Shown: in pieces, positions 1 through 7,070 of the stretch
Numbering within the stretch: position 1 is the stretch's first letter
Layout of the letters: each line of letters begins with the position of its first letter
Origin: Haemophilus sp.
GTDB lineage: Bacteria > Pseudomonadota > Gammaproteobacteria > Enterobacterales > Pasteurellaceae
Length of the DNA stretch: 16,727 nt
Direction of reading: 5' to 3'
Assembly (NCBI GenBank): GCA_019423005.1
Contig: JAHZCF010000054.1
Coordinates: forward strand, 1-16,727
Made by a program: the position numbers and the translations under genes
The notes under the pieces: model-generated
The model's input: only the letters and a program-made list of their open reading frames with translations
What the model was told of the DNA's origin: nothing
Databases searched by the model: none

Positions 1-1007
1 AAGAACTCGACGTCCAAATTCATCGTTTCTTTGAAGAACATCAAATCTATCGTATCGACCATTATCTTGGTAAAGAAACCGTACAAAACTTACTTGTTTT
101 ACGCTTTTCAAATGGTTTATTCGAACCGCTTTGGAACCGTAATTATATTGATTATGTCGAAATTACAGGTGCCGAAGCCATTGGTGTAGAAGAACGTGGT
201 GGCTATTATGATGGCTCTGGCGCAATGCGTGACATGTTCCAAAACCACTTACTACAAGTTCTAGCCATGGTTGCCATGGAACCACCTGCTATCATCAATG
301 CGAACTCAATGCGTGATGAAGTGGCCAAAGTCATGCATTCTCTACGTCCATTAACGCAAGATGACGTTGAGCATAACTTAGTGCTTGGTCAATACACTGC
401 AGCAGAAATTGATGGCAAAGAAGTCAAAGGCTATTTACAAGAAAAAGGTGTGCCTGCTAACTCTCGCACTGAAACCTTTATGGCTTTACGTTGCGAAATC
501 GAAAACTGGCGTTGGGCGGGCGTACCTTTCTATGTACGTACCGGTAAACGCTTACCGGCACGTGTGACGGAAATTGTGATTCATTTCAAAACTACTCCAC
601 ACCCTGTATTCAGTCAAAATGCACCAGAAAATAAATTGATCATTCGCATTCAACCTGATGAAGCGATTTCAATGCGTTTCGGCCTGAAAAAACCAGGGGC
701 AGGCTTTGAAGCCAAAGAAGTCTCAATGGATTTCCGTTATGCTGATTTAGCCGATGACCAAGTCCTGACGGCTTATGAGCGCTTATTGCTTGATGCGATG
801 AAAGGTGATGCCACACTCTTTGCACGTACTGATGCGGTGCACGCCGCATGGAAATTTGTGCAACCAATTTTGAATTACAAAGAAGCAGGCGGTCGAGTTT
901 ACGAATATGAAGCCGGCACTTGGGGACCCGTTGCAGCCGAAAAACTCATTGCGAAAAGTGGTCGCGTATGGCGTAAACCAAGCGGCAAAATGAAGAAAAA
1001 AGTTTAA
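1..1007 (+). CDS. zwf: Glucose-6-phosphate 1-dehydrogenase, 3' part (5' end outside window)
   Basis: Oxidises glucose-6-phosphate to 6-phosphogluconolactone with NADP+, the entry step of the oxidative pentose phosphate pathway, in the cytosol. The reading frame is open from base 3, and 334 codons are visible before the TAA at 1005-1007. The family is about 490 residues long, so the N-terminal nucleotide-binding fold is cut off by the window edge rather than by mutation. The active-site motif RIDHYLGKE lies at 51-77, and the conserved stretches YVRTGKRL and GTWGP occur further on. The protein ends in a lysine-rich tail (KMKKKV). An ATG at 225 is internal and not the start. pgl follows 68 bases downstream, and the spacer holds a perfect 12-bp hairpin. 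The assignment is firm from motifs and from pgl as neighbour. Confidence 0.97.
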   Translation, partial: ELDVQIHRFFEEHQIYRIDHYLGKETVQNLLVLRFSNGLFEPLWNRNYIDYVEITGAEAIGVEERGGYYDGSGAMRDMFQNHLLQVLAMVAMEPPAIINANSMRDEVAKVMHSLRPLTQDDVEHNLVLGQYTAAEIDGKEVKGYLQEKGVPANSRTETFMALRCEIENWRWAGVPFYVRTGKRLPARVTEIVIHFKTTPHPVFSQNAPENKLIIRIQPDEAISMRFGLKKPGAGFEAKEVSMDFRYADLADDQVLTAYERLLLDAMKGDATLFARTDAVHAAWKFVQPILNYKEAGGRVYEYEAGTWGPVAAEKLIAKSGRVWRKPSGKMKKKV

Positions 1008-1018
1008 TCATTAATCTC

Positions 1019-1050
1019 AAGCCTTCTTCCCTACAAGCGGAAGAAGGCTT
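1019..1050 (+). terminator. Hairpin between zwf and pgl, no U-tract
   Basis: A perfect 12-bp inverted repeat (AAGCCTTCTTCC at 1019-1030, complement at 1039-1050) with an 8-base loop sits 11 bases after the zwf stop. It is followed by ATATCCAATA rather than a run of T, so it is not a classical strong intrinsic terminator. It may act as a partial terminator or as an mRNA 3'-end stabiliser that uncouples zwf from pgl expression. The loop contains ACAAGC, and together with the right arm this reads ACAAGCGG. Confidence 0.6.
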
Positions 1051-1075
1051 ATATCCAATATAAAGAGAAGCAAAC

Positions 1076-1774
1076 ATGAACACCATCACCTTCCCAACGG
1101 CTCAACACGCGGTTGAAAAGATCGCCCAAGAATTTGTGATTTATAGCCAATTAAATCATCCTGTGCATATTTCTCTTTCTGGCGGCTCAACACCTAAGTT
1201 GTTATTTAAAACCTTAGCCAAAGCGCCTTATGCGGAACAAATTAACTGGAAAAATCTGCATTTTTGGTGGGGTGATGATCGCATGGTTCCACCAAGCGAT
1301 TCAGAAAGCAACTATGGCGAAGTGCAAAAACGCTTATTCGATCACATTCAAATTCCAACGGAAAACATCCACAGAATTCGTGGCGAAAATGAACCGCACT
1401 TTGAACTAAAACGCTTCGAAGAAGAATTAAGTGTGGTCATTCCAAACGGTGTTTTTGATTGGATCATTTTAGGTATGGGAACTGATGGTCATACCGCTTC
1501 TCTTTTCCCACATCAAACCAATTTTGATGATGAAAACCTTGCTGTCATTGCAAAACACCCTGAAAGCGATCAAATCCGCATTTCTAAAACAGCCAAACTC
1601 ATTGAACAAGCCAAACGCATTACCTATTTAGTCACCGGCGAAAGCAAAGCGGATATTTTAAAAGAAATCCAAACAACTCCTGCAGAAAATCTGCCTTACC
1701 CTGCTGCCAAAATTAAAGCAAAAAATGGGGTGACGGAATGGTATTTGGATAAAACGGCGGCAGCATTATTGTAA
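1076..1774 (+). CDS. pgl: 6-phosphogluconolactonase (DevB/Pgl type)
   Basis: Hydrolyses 6-phosphogluconolactone to 6-phosphogluconate, linking Zwf and Gnd; cytosolic. The 232-aa length is normal for the DevB/SOL-type lactonase, which is unrelated to the beta-propeller YbhE type. Diagnostic motifs are visible: SLSGGSTPK at residues 33-41, WGDDR at 65-69 and GMGTDGHTASLFP at 133-145. The ATG at 1076 is preceded by a purine-rich AAAGAGAAG that serves as ribosome-binding site. The stop is followed after only 27 bases by the first DUF1176 gene with no terminator between, so read-through into that array is expected. It sits directly after zwf, a common arrangement for these two genes. Confidence 0.96.
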   Translation: MNTITFPTAQHAVEKIAQEFVIYSQLNHPVHISLSGGSTPKLLFKTLAKAPYAEQINWKNLHFWWGDDRMVPPSDSESNYGEVQKRLFDHIQIPTENIHRIRGENEPHFELKRFEEELSVVIPNGVFDWIILGMGTDGHTASLFPHQTNFDDENLAVIAKHPESDQIRISKTAKLIEQAKRITYLVTGESKADILKEIQTTPAENLPYPAAKIKAKNGVTEWYLDKTAAALL

Positions 1775-1801
1775 TACGCCCATCCCAAAAGGAACTTCGA
1801 G

Positions 1802-2833
1802 ATGAAAAAAGTATTGTTATTAACTTTATTGCCAGTAGCAGCAATGGCCACTTCAATCCAAGGTATTGGAGAAAACTACCAAGATTGGGATTTAGTATGT
1901 GATAACACGGGCACTTGTCGTATGGCAGGTTATCAGGATGAAAGTAGTGACCCAGTCTCTATTTTATTTACTCGTGCGGCAGGCGAAAATGCTGCAGTGG
2001 AAGGAAAGTTCACTATTTTACCATTCGGAGAAGCCGACCGTGATGTTCAAGTCGGTCAAGATATTGAAATTTGGTTAAACGGTAAATCATTAGGCAAAGT
2101 CAAGCATATTTCTGACGACGCACCAGATAAGCTGACTGAAGAGCAAACTAAGGCATTACTTAGCGGATTGAAAAAAGAGAGCGAAATTCGTCTAACCTAT
2201 GGGAAAACCACGCTTAAAGTATCAGACAAAGGCGCAGCGGCAGCCATGCTCAAAATGGATGAATTCCAACAACGATTAAATACCCCTTCCGCACTCATTC
2301 GTCAAGGTCAAAAAAAACATGCTGTATTAGCGCCAAAAGTTGAACCCCAAATTGATGCTGTTAGCGTGAATAACCGCAAAACAATAGAATTAAAACACGG
2401 TGAAAAACGATTTAATCATGTGCTAGCACTGTTACGTAAAGCTCATGATGGCTGCGTTGATGAAGACTTAGAAAGCCAAGATATAACGATTTATCCGTTA
2501 ACTCAGAATAAGGTATTAGCTGAAGCACTTTGTGTTAGAGGCGCTTATCAAAGCACCAACTACTATGCTGTACTCGATGACAAGCTTAGCAAAGTAGAAC
2601 AAGTCTTAGCGGAACAGTACAACGAAGCAGGCTATGATGAAAAACAAGGTTATGCGTTTGTAAGAGGCACTTATAAAGGACGTGGAGTAGGCGATTGCTG
2701 GAGCAGTCAAGATGCGGTATGGAATGGCAAAATCTTTATCCGCACCTCAGAATGGACGACTGGATCTTGCAAAGGATTCCCTGGTGGCGTATGGCAGTTA
2801 CCGATTTTTGTTAGTAACATCATCGTTAAATAA
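1802..2833 (+). CDS. Secreted DUF1176-family protein, copy A1
   Basis: Function unknown. The 343-aa protein starts with a typical Sec signal peptide (MKKVLLLTLLPVAAMA, likely cleaved after AMA), so it is expected in the periplasm. It carries six cysteines at residues 33, 39, 218, 244, 299 and 323. A length near 340 with six conserved cysteines, and the motif DWDLVCDNTGTC, are what I recall of DUF1176 (PF06674). Three predicted disulfides are plausible, with C33/C39 framing a short loop near the mature N-terminus. Residues 140-167 are identical in all four paralogues. It begins 27 bases after pgl with AAGGAA as ribosome-binding site, and its upstream sequence differs from that of the other three copies. 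Copies A1 and A2 are nearly identical through the middle, while the last 40 residues of A1 resemble B1 more than A2. Confidence 0.85.
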   Translation: MKKVLLLTLLPVAAMATSIQGIGENYQDWDLVCDNTGTCRMAGYQDESSDPVSILFTRAAGENAAVEGKFTILPFGEADRDVQVGQDIEIWLNGKSLGKVKHISDDAPDKLTEEQTKALLSGLKKESEIRLTYGKTTLKVSDKGAAAAMLKMDEFQQRLNTPSALIRQGQKKHAVLAPKVEPQIDAVSVNNRKTIELKHGEKRFNHVLALLRKAHDGCVDEDLESQDITIYPLTQNKVLAEALCVRGAYQSTNYYAVLDDKLSKVEQVLAEQYNEAGYDEKQGYAFVRGTYKGRGVGDCWSSQDAVWNGKIFIRTSEWTTGSCKGFPGGVWQLPIFVSNIIVK

Positions 2834-2858
2834 ACAAACAACGCTTAATGCAAGCGGT

Positions 2859-2904
2859 TAGATTTGACGAATTTTTTGCAAATCTTCTTTTAGGAATTTA
2901 TAAC
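2859..2904 (+). repeat. Leader repeat, copy 1 (before B1)
   Basis: The 46 bases before the B1 start recur before A2 (3982-4027) with only two substitutions, and the last 37 recur before B2 (5081-5117). The repeat holds the AGGA ribosome-binding site at 2892-2895 and two A/T tracts. It is preceded at 2850-2858 by GCAAGCGGT, one base from the Actinobacillus-type uptake core ACAAGCGGT. Confidence 0.85.
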
Positions 2905-3957
2905 ATGAAAAAAGTTATTCTTCTCTCACTATTACCACTCACTGCAATGGCTGCGCCATCGTTAAAAGGGTTTGAAAAGACTTATCAAAACTGGGATTTG
3001 ATTTGTGATAATACCGGCACTTGCAATATGGCGGGCTATCAAGAAGGAGATGGTTCCGAACATCCTGTTTCGATTTTATTTACCCGAAGTGCGGGGGAGC
3101 AAACACCTGTGACGGCGCAATTGGCATTATTACCCGATGAACTGGGTAATAAAACGGCTGAAATTATCTTAAATGGTCAATCACTCGGTACGATCCAAAA
3201 TTTCTCAGAAGAGGGAATTGCAAAATTAAGTGAAAAACAAACAACAGAATTACTCACAGCGCTAAAAGGTAATGCAGATATTGAAGTGGTGTTTGGTGAG
3301 TTCAAGGAAAAAGTATCTGATAAAGGTGCAGCCGCTGCGATGCTCAAAATGGATGAGTTTCAACAACGTTTAAATACGCCTTCTGCACTTATTCGTCAAG
3401 GTCAAGAAAAACATGCGGTATTAGCGCCACAGGCTGCACCCCAAATTGATGCTGTCAGCGTGAAAAATCTCCAAACAACAGAGTTAAAGCGTGGCGAAAA
3501 ACAGTTTGATGCTGTATTAGCGTTATTGCGTAAAAGTAATGGAACGAATGAAAATTCAGAGAATTACTGCCCTGAGTTGCATAAAGATGATACTTGGCGT
3601 GACGATATAACAATTCATACTCTTACCAATGGCAAAGTGTTAGCAGAGTCAATATGTTGGAGTGGCCCTTATCAATACTCTAATTATTATGCTGTTATGG
3701 ATGAAAAACTCAGCAAAGTAGAACAAGTACTAGCAAGTCAATATAACGATGTTATGTATGATAATAGAAACCCCGTCTTAGCTGTAATAGGTTCATTTAA
3801 GTCGCGGGGGATTGGTGATTGTTGGATTAGGAAAGAAGCTGCCTGGAATGGCAAAATATTTATCCGTACTTCAGAATGGACAACCGGCTCTTGTAAAGGT
3901 TTTACTGGTGGTGCATGGCAATTGCCTATTTTTGTTAGTAACGTTATCGTAAAATAA
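2905..3957 (+). CDS. Secreted DUF1176-family protein, copy B1
   Basis: Function unknown; expected in the periplasm. I chose the ATG at 2905 because it gives a clean signal peptide (MKKVILLSLLPLTAMA) and has AGGA nine bases upstream. An in-frame ATG at 2848 would add 19 residues of translated leader and bury the signal peptide. The 350-aa product has six cysteines (34, 40, 222, 251, 306, 330) matching those of A1. It differs clearly from the A type in the central domain (about residues 68-137, shorter and with a different sequence) and in the loop around residues 210-235, where A types are shorter. The block at 138-165 is invariant among all copies. It is separated from A1 by 71 bases. DUF1176 assignment is from the cysteine pattern and the DWDLICDNTGTC motif. 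Confidence 0.85.
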   Translation: MKKVILLSLLPLTAMAAPSLKGFEKTYQNWDLICDNTGTCNMAGYQEGDGSEHPVSILFTRSAGEQTPVTAQLALLPDELGNKTAEIILNGQSLGTIQNFSEEGIAKLSEKQTTELLTALKGNADIEVVFGEFKEKVSDKGAAAAMLKMDEFQQRLNTPSALIRQGQEKHAVLAPQAAPQIDAVSVKNLQTTELKRGEKQFDAVLALLRKSNGTNENSENYCPELHKDDTWRDDITIHTLTNGKVLAESICWSGPYQYSNYYAVMDEKLSKVEQVLASQYNDVMYDNRNPVLAVIGSFKSRGIGDCWIRKEAAWNGKIFIRTSEWTTGSCKGFTGGAWQLPIFVSNVIVK

Positions 3958-3981
3958 AAACTCACGATTACTACAAGTAAT

Positions 3982-4027
3982 TAGATTTGACGATTTTTTT
4001 GCAAATTTTCTTTTAGGAATTTATAAC
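3982..4027 (+). repeat. Leader repeat, copy 2 (before A2)
   Basis: Ungapped match to 2859-2904 with two substitutions, ending exactly at the A2 start codon. It is preceded by ACAAGTAAT at 3973-3981, a more decayed version of the uptake-like core seen before B1. The sequence before A1 is not related to it, although A1 is the closest relative of the gene that follows. Confidence 0.85.
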
Positions 4028-5065
4028 ATGAAGAAAGTTATTCTTCTTTCATTATTACCATTTACTGCAATGGCAGCTTCAACATCAATCAAAGGTATTG
4101 GAAACTACCAAGATTGGGATTTAGTATGTGATAACACGGGCACTTGTCGTATGGCAGGTTATCAAGAGAAAGGAGACGATCCAGTTTCTATTTTATTTAC
4201 TCGCGCGGCAGGTGAAAATGCTGCAGTGGAAGGAAGGTTCACTATTTTACCATTCGGTGAAGCCGACCGTGATGTTCAAGTCGGTCAAGACATTGAAATT
4301 TGGTTAAACGGTAAATCATTAGGCAAAGTCAAGCATATTTCTGACGACGCACCAGATAAGCTGACTGAAGAGCAAACTAAGGCATTACTTAGCGGATTGA
4401 AAAAAGAGAGCGAAATTCGTCTAACCTATGGGAAAACCACGCTTAAAGTATCAGACAAAGGCGCAGCGGCAGCCATGCTCAAAATGGATGAATTCCAACA
4501 ACGATTAAATACCCCTTCCGCACTCATTCGCCAAGGTCAAGAAAAACATGCTGTATTAGCGCCAAAAGTTAAACCCAAAATTGATGCTGTTAGCGTGAAC
4601 AACCGCAAAACAATAGAATTAAAATACGGTGAAAAACAATTTAATCATGTGCTAGCACTGTTACGTAAAGCTTACGATGGCTGCGTTGATGGAGACCTAG
4701 AAAGCCAAAATATAATGATTTATCCGTTAACTCAGAATAAGGTATTAGCTGAAGCGCTTTGTTTTAAAGGCGCTTATCAAAGCACCAACTACTATGCTGT
4801 ACTCGATGACAAACTGAGCAAAGTAGAACAAGTTTTAGCGGAGCAGTACAACGAAGCAGGCTATGATGAAAAACAAGGTTATGCGTTTGTAAGAGGTTCT
4901 TACAAAGGTCATGCATTCGGTGATTGTTGGAATGGGCAAGACGCGGTATGGAATGGCAAAATTTTTATCCGCACTTCGGACTGGATGACAGGCGCTTGTT
5001 ATAAAGGGTTTACCGGAGGCGCATGGCAGTTACCAACTTTCGTCAGTGATATCATCGTAAAATAA
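4028..5065 (+). CDS. Secreted DUF1176-family protein, copy A2 (chimeric 5' end)
   Basis: Function unknown; secreted, 345 aa, with six cysteines at 34, 40, 219, 245, 300 and 324. The signal peptide (MKKVILLSLLPFTAMA) and upstream leader match the B type, whereas the mature protein from about residue 22 onward is A type. This makes A2 a chimera with a junction close to the signal cleavage site. Bases 4292-4530 are identical to A1 2063-2301 (239 bp), while both ends of the gene are diverged. The C-terminal part carries an extra residue at GACYKG compared with GSCKG in A1 and B1. The start at 4028 is supported by TAGGAA about ten bases upstream and by the leader repeat ending there. B1 precedes it by 70 bases; B2 follows after 52. 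Confidence 0.85.
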   Translation: MKKVILLSLLPFTAMAASTSIKGIGNYQDWDLVCDNTGTCRMAGYQEKGDDPVSILFTRAAGENAAVEGRFTILPFGEADRDVQVGQDIEIWLNGKSLGKVKHISDDAPDKLTEEQTKALLSGLKKESEIRLTYGKTTLKVSDKGAAAAMLKMDEFQQRLNTPSALIRQGQEKHAVLAPKVKPKIDAVSVNNRKTIELKYGEKQFNHVLALLRKAYDGCVDGDLESQNIMIYPLTQNKVLAEALCFKGAYQSTNYYAVLDDKLSKVEQVLAEQYNEAGYDEKQGYAFVRGSYKGHAFGDCWNGQDAVWNGKIFIRTSDWMTGACYKGFTGGAWQLPTFVSDIIVK

Positions 5066-5080
5066 ACAACACGTGCTTAA

Positions 5081-5117
5081 CGAATTTTTTGCAAAACTTC
5101 TTTTAGAGATTCATAAA
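5081..5117 (+). repeat. Leader repeat, copy 3 (before B2), truncated
   Basis: Matches 2868-2904 without gaps and with a handful of substitutions, mostly near the ribosome-binding site (TAGAGA instead of TAGGAA). The 5' part with the uptake-like core and first A/T tract is missing, and CACGTGCTTAA stands in its place. Confidence 0.75.
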
Positions 5118-6167
5118 ATGAAAAAATATCTTCTTCTCGCATTACTACCACTCACTACAATGGCTGCGCCATCGTTAAAAGGGTTTGAAAAGACTTATCA
5201 AGACTGGGATTTGATCTGTGATAATACTGGTACCTGTAATATGGCGGGTTATCAAGAAGAAAGAGATGGCTCTGAGCATTCTGTTTCGATTTTATTTACC
5301 CGAAGTGCGGGGGAGCAAGCACCTGTCACGGCGCAATTAGCATTATTACCCGATGAACTGGGTAATAAAACGGCTGAAATTATCTTAAATGGTCAATCAC
5401 TCGGTACGATCCAAAATTTCTCAGAAGAGGGGAACGCAAAATTAAGTGAAAAACAAACAACAGAATTACTCACGGCGCTAAAAGGAAACGCAAGTATTGA
5501 AGTGGTGTTTGGTGAGTTTAAGGAGAAAGTCTCTGATAAAGGTGCAGCGGCAGCCATGCTCAAAATGGATGAATTCCAACAGCGTTTAAATACGCCATCA
5601 GCGTTAATTCGTAAGGGACAAGAGAAACATGCGGTATTAGCACAACAAGCCGCACCCAAAATTCAAGTTGCCTATATTAAAAACCCTAGCAAAACAGAAT
5701 TAAAACGAGGCGAAAAACAATTTGATGCTGTATTAGCATTATTGCGTAAAAGTGCTGATAGTAGTGCAATTGATTACTGTTTGTCTCTTCATGATGATTC
5801 TGAACAGAAGACAATTACACTTTATTCACTTACGCAGGGAAAAGTGTTAGCTGAGGCAGTGTGTATCAGTGGTAGTGCAGCTTACACCGGCTATTATGCG
5901 GTCATGGACAATAAATTGAGCAAAGTAGAACAAGTATTGGAAGATCAATACACCTTTGCATATTATGATGAGAAGCTTAATGCTTTAATTGTAGAAGGAT
6001 CATATAAATCTAGTGGCCTTGCTGAGAGCTGGTATGGCTACGAAGCAGCATGGAATGGCAAAACTTTCATCACTACAGCGGAATATACTTCTGGTTCTGG
6101 TAAAGGCTTTATAGGTAGTGCATGGGGTGGATTACCGACTTTTGTGAGTCATAGAACGGTTAAATAA
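5118..6167 (+). CDS. Secreted DUF1176-family protein, copy B2, lacking the last two cysteines
   Basis: Function unknown; secreted, 349 aa. The start at 5118 gives the signal peptide MKKYLLLALLPLTTMA and is aligned with the leader repeat; a longer frame from 5073 only translates the leader. Cysteines 34, 40, 221 and 249 are kept, but the two C-terminal ones are gone. The GDCW motif has become AESW (S305) and GSCKG has become GSGKG (G328). The C-terminus is the most divergent of the four copies. Bases 3124-3215 of B1 and 5340-5431 here are identical (92 bp). At 5544-5581 the sequence instead matches the A copies. No frameshift or stop is present, so the gene is intact. It may be evolving under altered constraint. 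Confidence 0.82.
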   Translation: MKKYLLLALLPLTTMAAPSLKGFEKTYQDWDLICDNTGTCNMAGYQEERDGSEHSVSILFTRSAGEQAPVTAQLALLPDELGNKTAEIILNGQSLGTIQNFSEEGNAKLSEKQTTELLTALKGNASIEVVFGEFKEKVSDKGAAAAMLKMDEFQQRLNTPSALIRKGQEKHAVLAQQAAPKIQVAYIKNPSKTELKRGEKQFDAVLALLRKSADSSAIDYCLSLHDDSEQKTITLYSLTQGKVLAEAVCISGSAAYTGYYAVMDNKLSKVEQVLEDQYTFAYYDEKLNALIVEGSYKSSGLAESWYGYEAAWNGKTFITTAEYTSGSGKGFIGSAWGGLPTFVSHRTVK

Positions 6168-6202
6168 TTTATCTATTTAACCTTTAAAACCTGGAGTAAC
6201 AA

Positions 6203-6595
6203 ATGATTGACTATAAAATTAATGAACCGATTTCAGTCAAACAATTTATTGAACTGCTAAATAAAACGACTTTAGGTGCACGCCGTCCGTTAGAGGATGA
6301 AAAGCGTGTCGCAGCAATGTTGCACCATGCGGATTTATTAATCACCGCTTGGGATGGTGAACGATTAGTGGGTGTGGCACGTTCCGTGACAGATTTTGCC
6401 TACTGCTGTTATTTATCTGATTTAGCGGTTGATGAACAATATCAAAAACAAGGTATCGGCTTGCAGTTAATTGAACACACCAAACAGGCGTTACATCCAC
6501 AAGCTAAAATTGTGCTTTTATCGGCTCCGCAAGCCGTGGATTATTATCCGCATATTGGATTTACTCAACATATGAGTGCATGGACGAAAAGTTAA
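6203..6595 (+). CDS. GNAT-family N-acetyltransferase
   Basis: A 130-aa single-domain GNAT protein expected to transfer an acetyl group from acetyl-CoA to an amine; substrate unknown; cytosolic. The acetyl-CoA pyrophosphate-binding motif A is visible as QYQKQGIG at residues 79-86, after the beta strand YLSDLAV (70-76). The motif YYPHIGF at 114-120 is the usual late strand and turn of small GNAT enzymes. The ATG at 6203 has TGGAG six bases upstream. It follows B2 by 35 bases and precedes the lipoprotein gene by 26, so it is probably part of the same transcript. Family assignment is firm, but the target could be a small molecule or a protein N-terminus and cannot be read from sequence. Confidence 0.88.
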   Translation: MIDYKINEPISVKQFIELLNKTTLGARRPLEDEKRVAAMLHHADLLITAWDGERLVGVARSVTDFAYCCYLSDLAVDEQYQKQGIGLQLIEHTKQALHPQAKIVLLSAPQAVDYYPHIGFTQHMSAWTKS

Positions 6596-6621
6596 TTTAT
6601 TAGAATGATATGGTGACAAAA

Positions 6622-7038
6622 ATGAAAAAACTGTTTGTACTACTTACTTCAACTTTGTTATTTGCTTGTTCATCTGGTCCATCTTTAGATCAGTTAGCGG
6701 CACAAATGCCAAAAGATAATCGCTCAGTAATGCTTCAAGTTCCAGAAGCAGGAAACCCAGTTTCAAATGGAATGCTTGTAGCAACGATTAGAACCGCAGG
6801 TGGTACTTCAGGAAAACGACTCGTTTCTCTTTTAGCTACAGATAATTTACACATCGGAATTGCAGGGAACAGTCAATCTGTGAATAAAGCAGTTGCTATG
6901 TATGGACTAAATAATGCAGAAAAGGTCGGCAAAGATGTATCTTTATACCTTGTTGGAGATAGTCAAAGTGATAAAGCAGATCTAGAAAAAGCCGCAAAAG
7001 CGAAAAATGTAGAAATGCATTACATTATCCAAAAATAA
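6622..7038 (+). CDS. Putative lipoprotein of unknown function
   Basis: I do not recognise this 138-aa protein. It begins with a lipoprotein signal peptide (MKKLFVLLTSTLLFAC) in which C16 would be the lipidated residue. The lipobox LFAC is slightly atypical, with F at position -2. The mature part starts with a Ser/Gly-rich linker (SSGPS) and is then a mixed, soluble sequence ending in HYIIQK, with no further cysteines or membrane segments. The ATG at 6622 is preferred because GGTGA lies five bases upstream and the signal peptide then starts with MKK. The in-frame ATG at 6610 would add MVTK and has a poorer ribosome-binding site. It sits between a GNAT gene and another small gene on the same strand. 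Confidence 0.72.
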   Translation: MKKLFVLLTSTLLFACSSGPSLDQLAAQMPKDNRSVMLQVPEAGNPVSNGMLVATIRTAGGTSGKRLVSLLATDNLHIGIAGNSQSVNKAVAMYGLNNAEKVGKDVSLYLVGDSQSDKADLEKAAKAKNVEMHYIIQK

Positions 7039-7070
7039 GATACAGATGAATTAGATGCGGAGTGACTTTA

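Noticed and set aside
2848..2904. N-terminal extension of B1 from the ATG at 2848 (and of B2 from 5073)
   Set aside because: The extra residues are the translated leader repeat, would bury the signal peptide, and have no ribosome-binding site, while ATGs at 2905 and 5118 do.
3738..3965. Open frames antisense to the DUF1176, gnd, srmB and rapA genes
   Set aside because: They have no ribosome-binding sites or recognisable motifs and lie opposite genes with clear family assignments, so they are shadows of coding strand composition.
1802..6167. The repeated block as a mobile element or CRISPR-like array
   Set aside because: Repeats are whole protein-coding genes; there are no terminal inverted repeats, transposase, integrase or short regularly spaced repeats.
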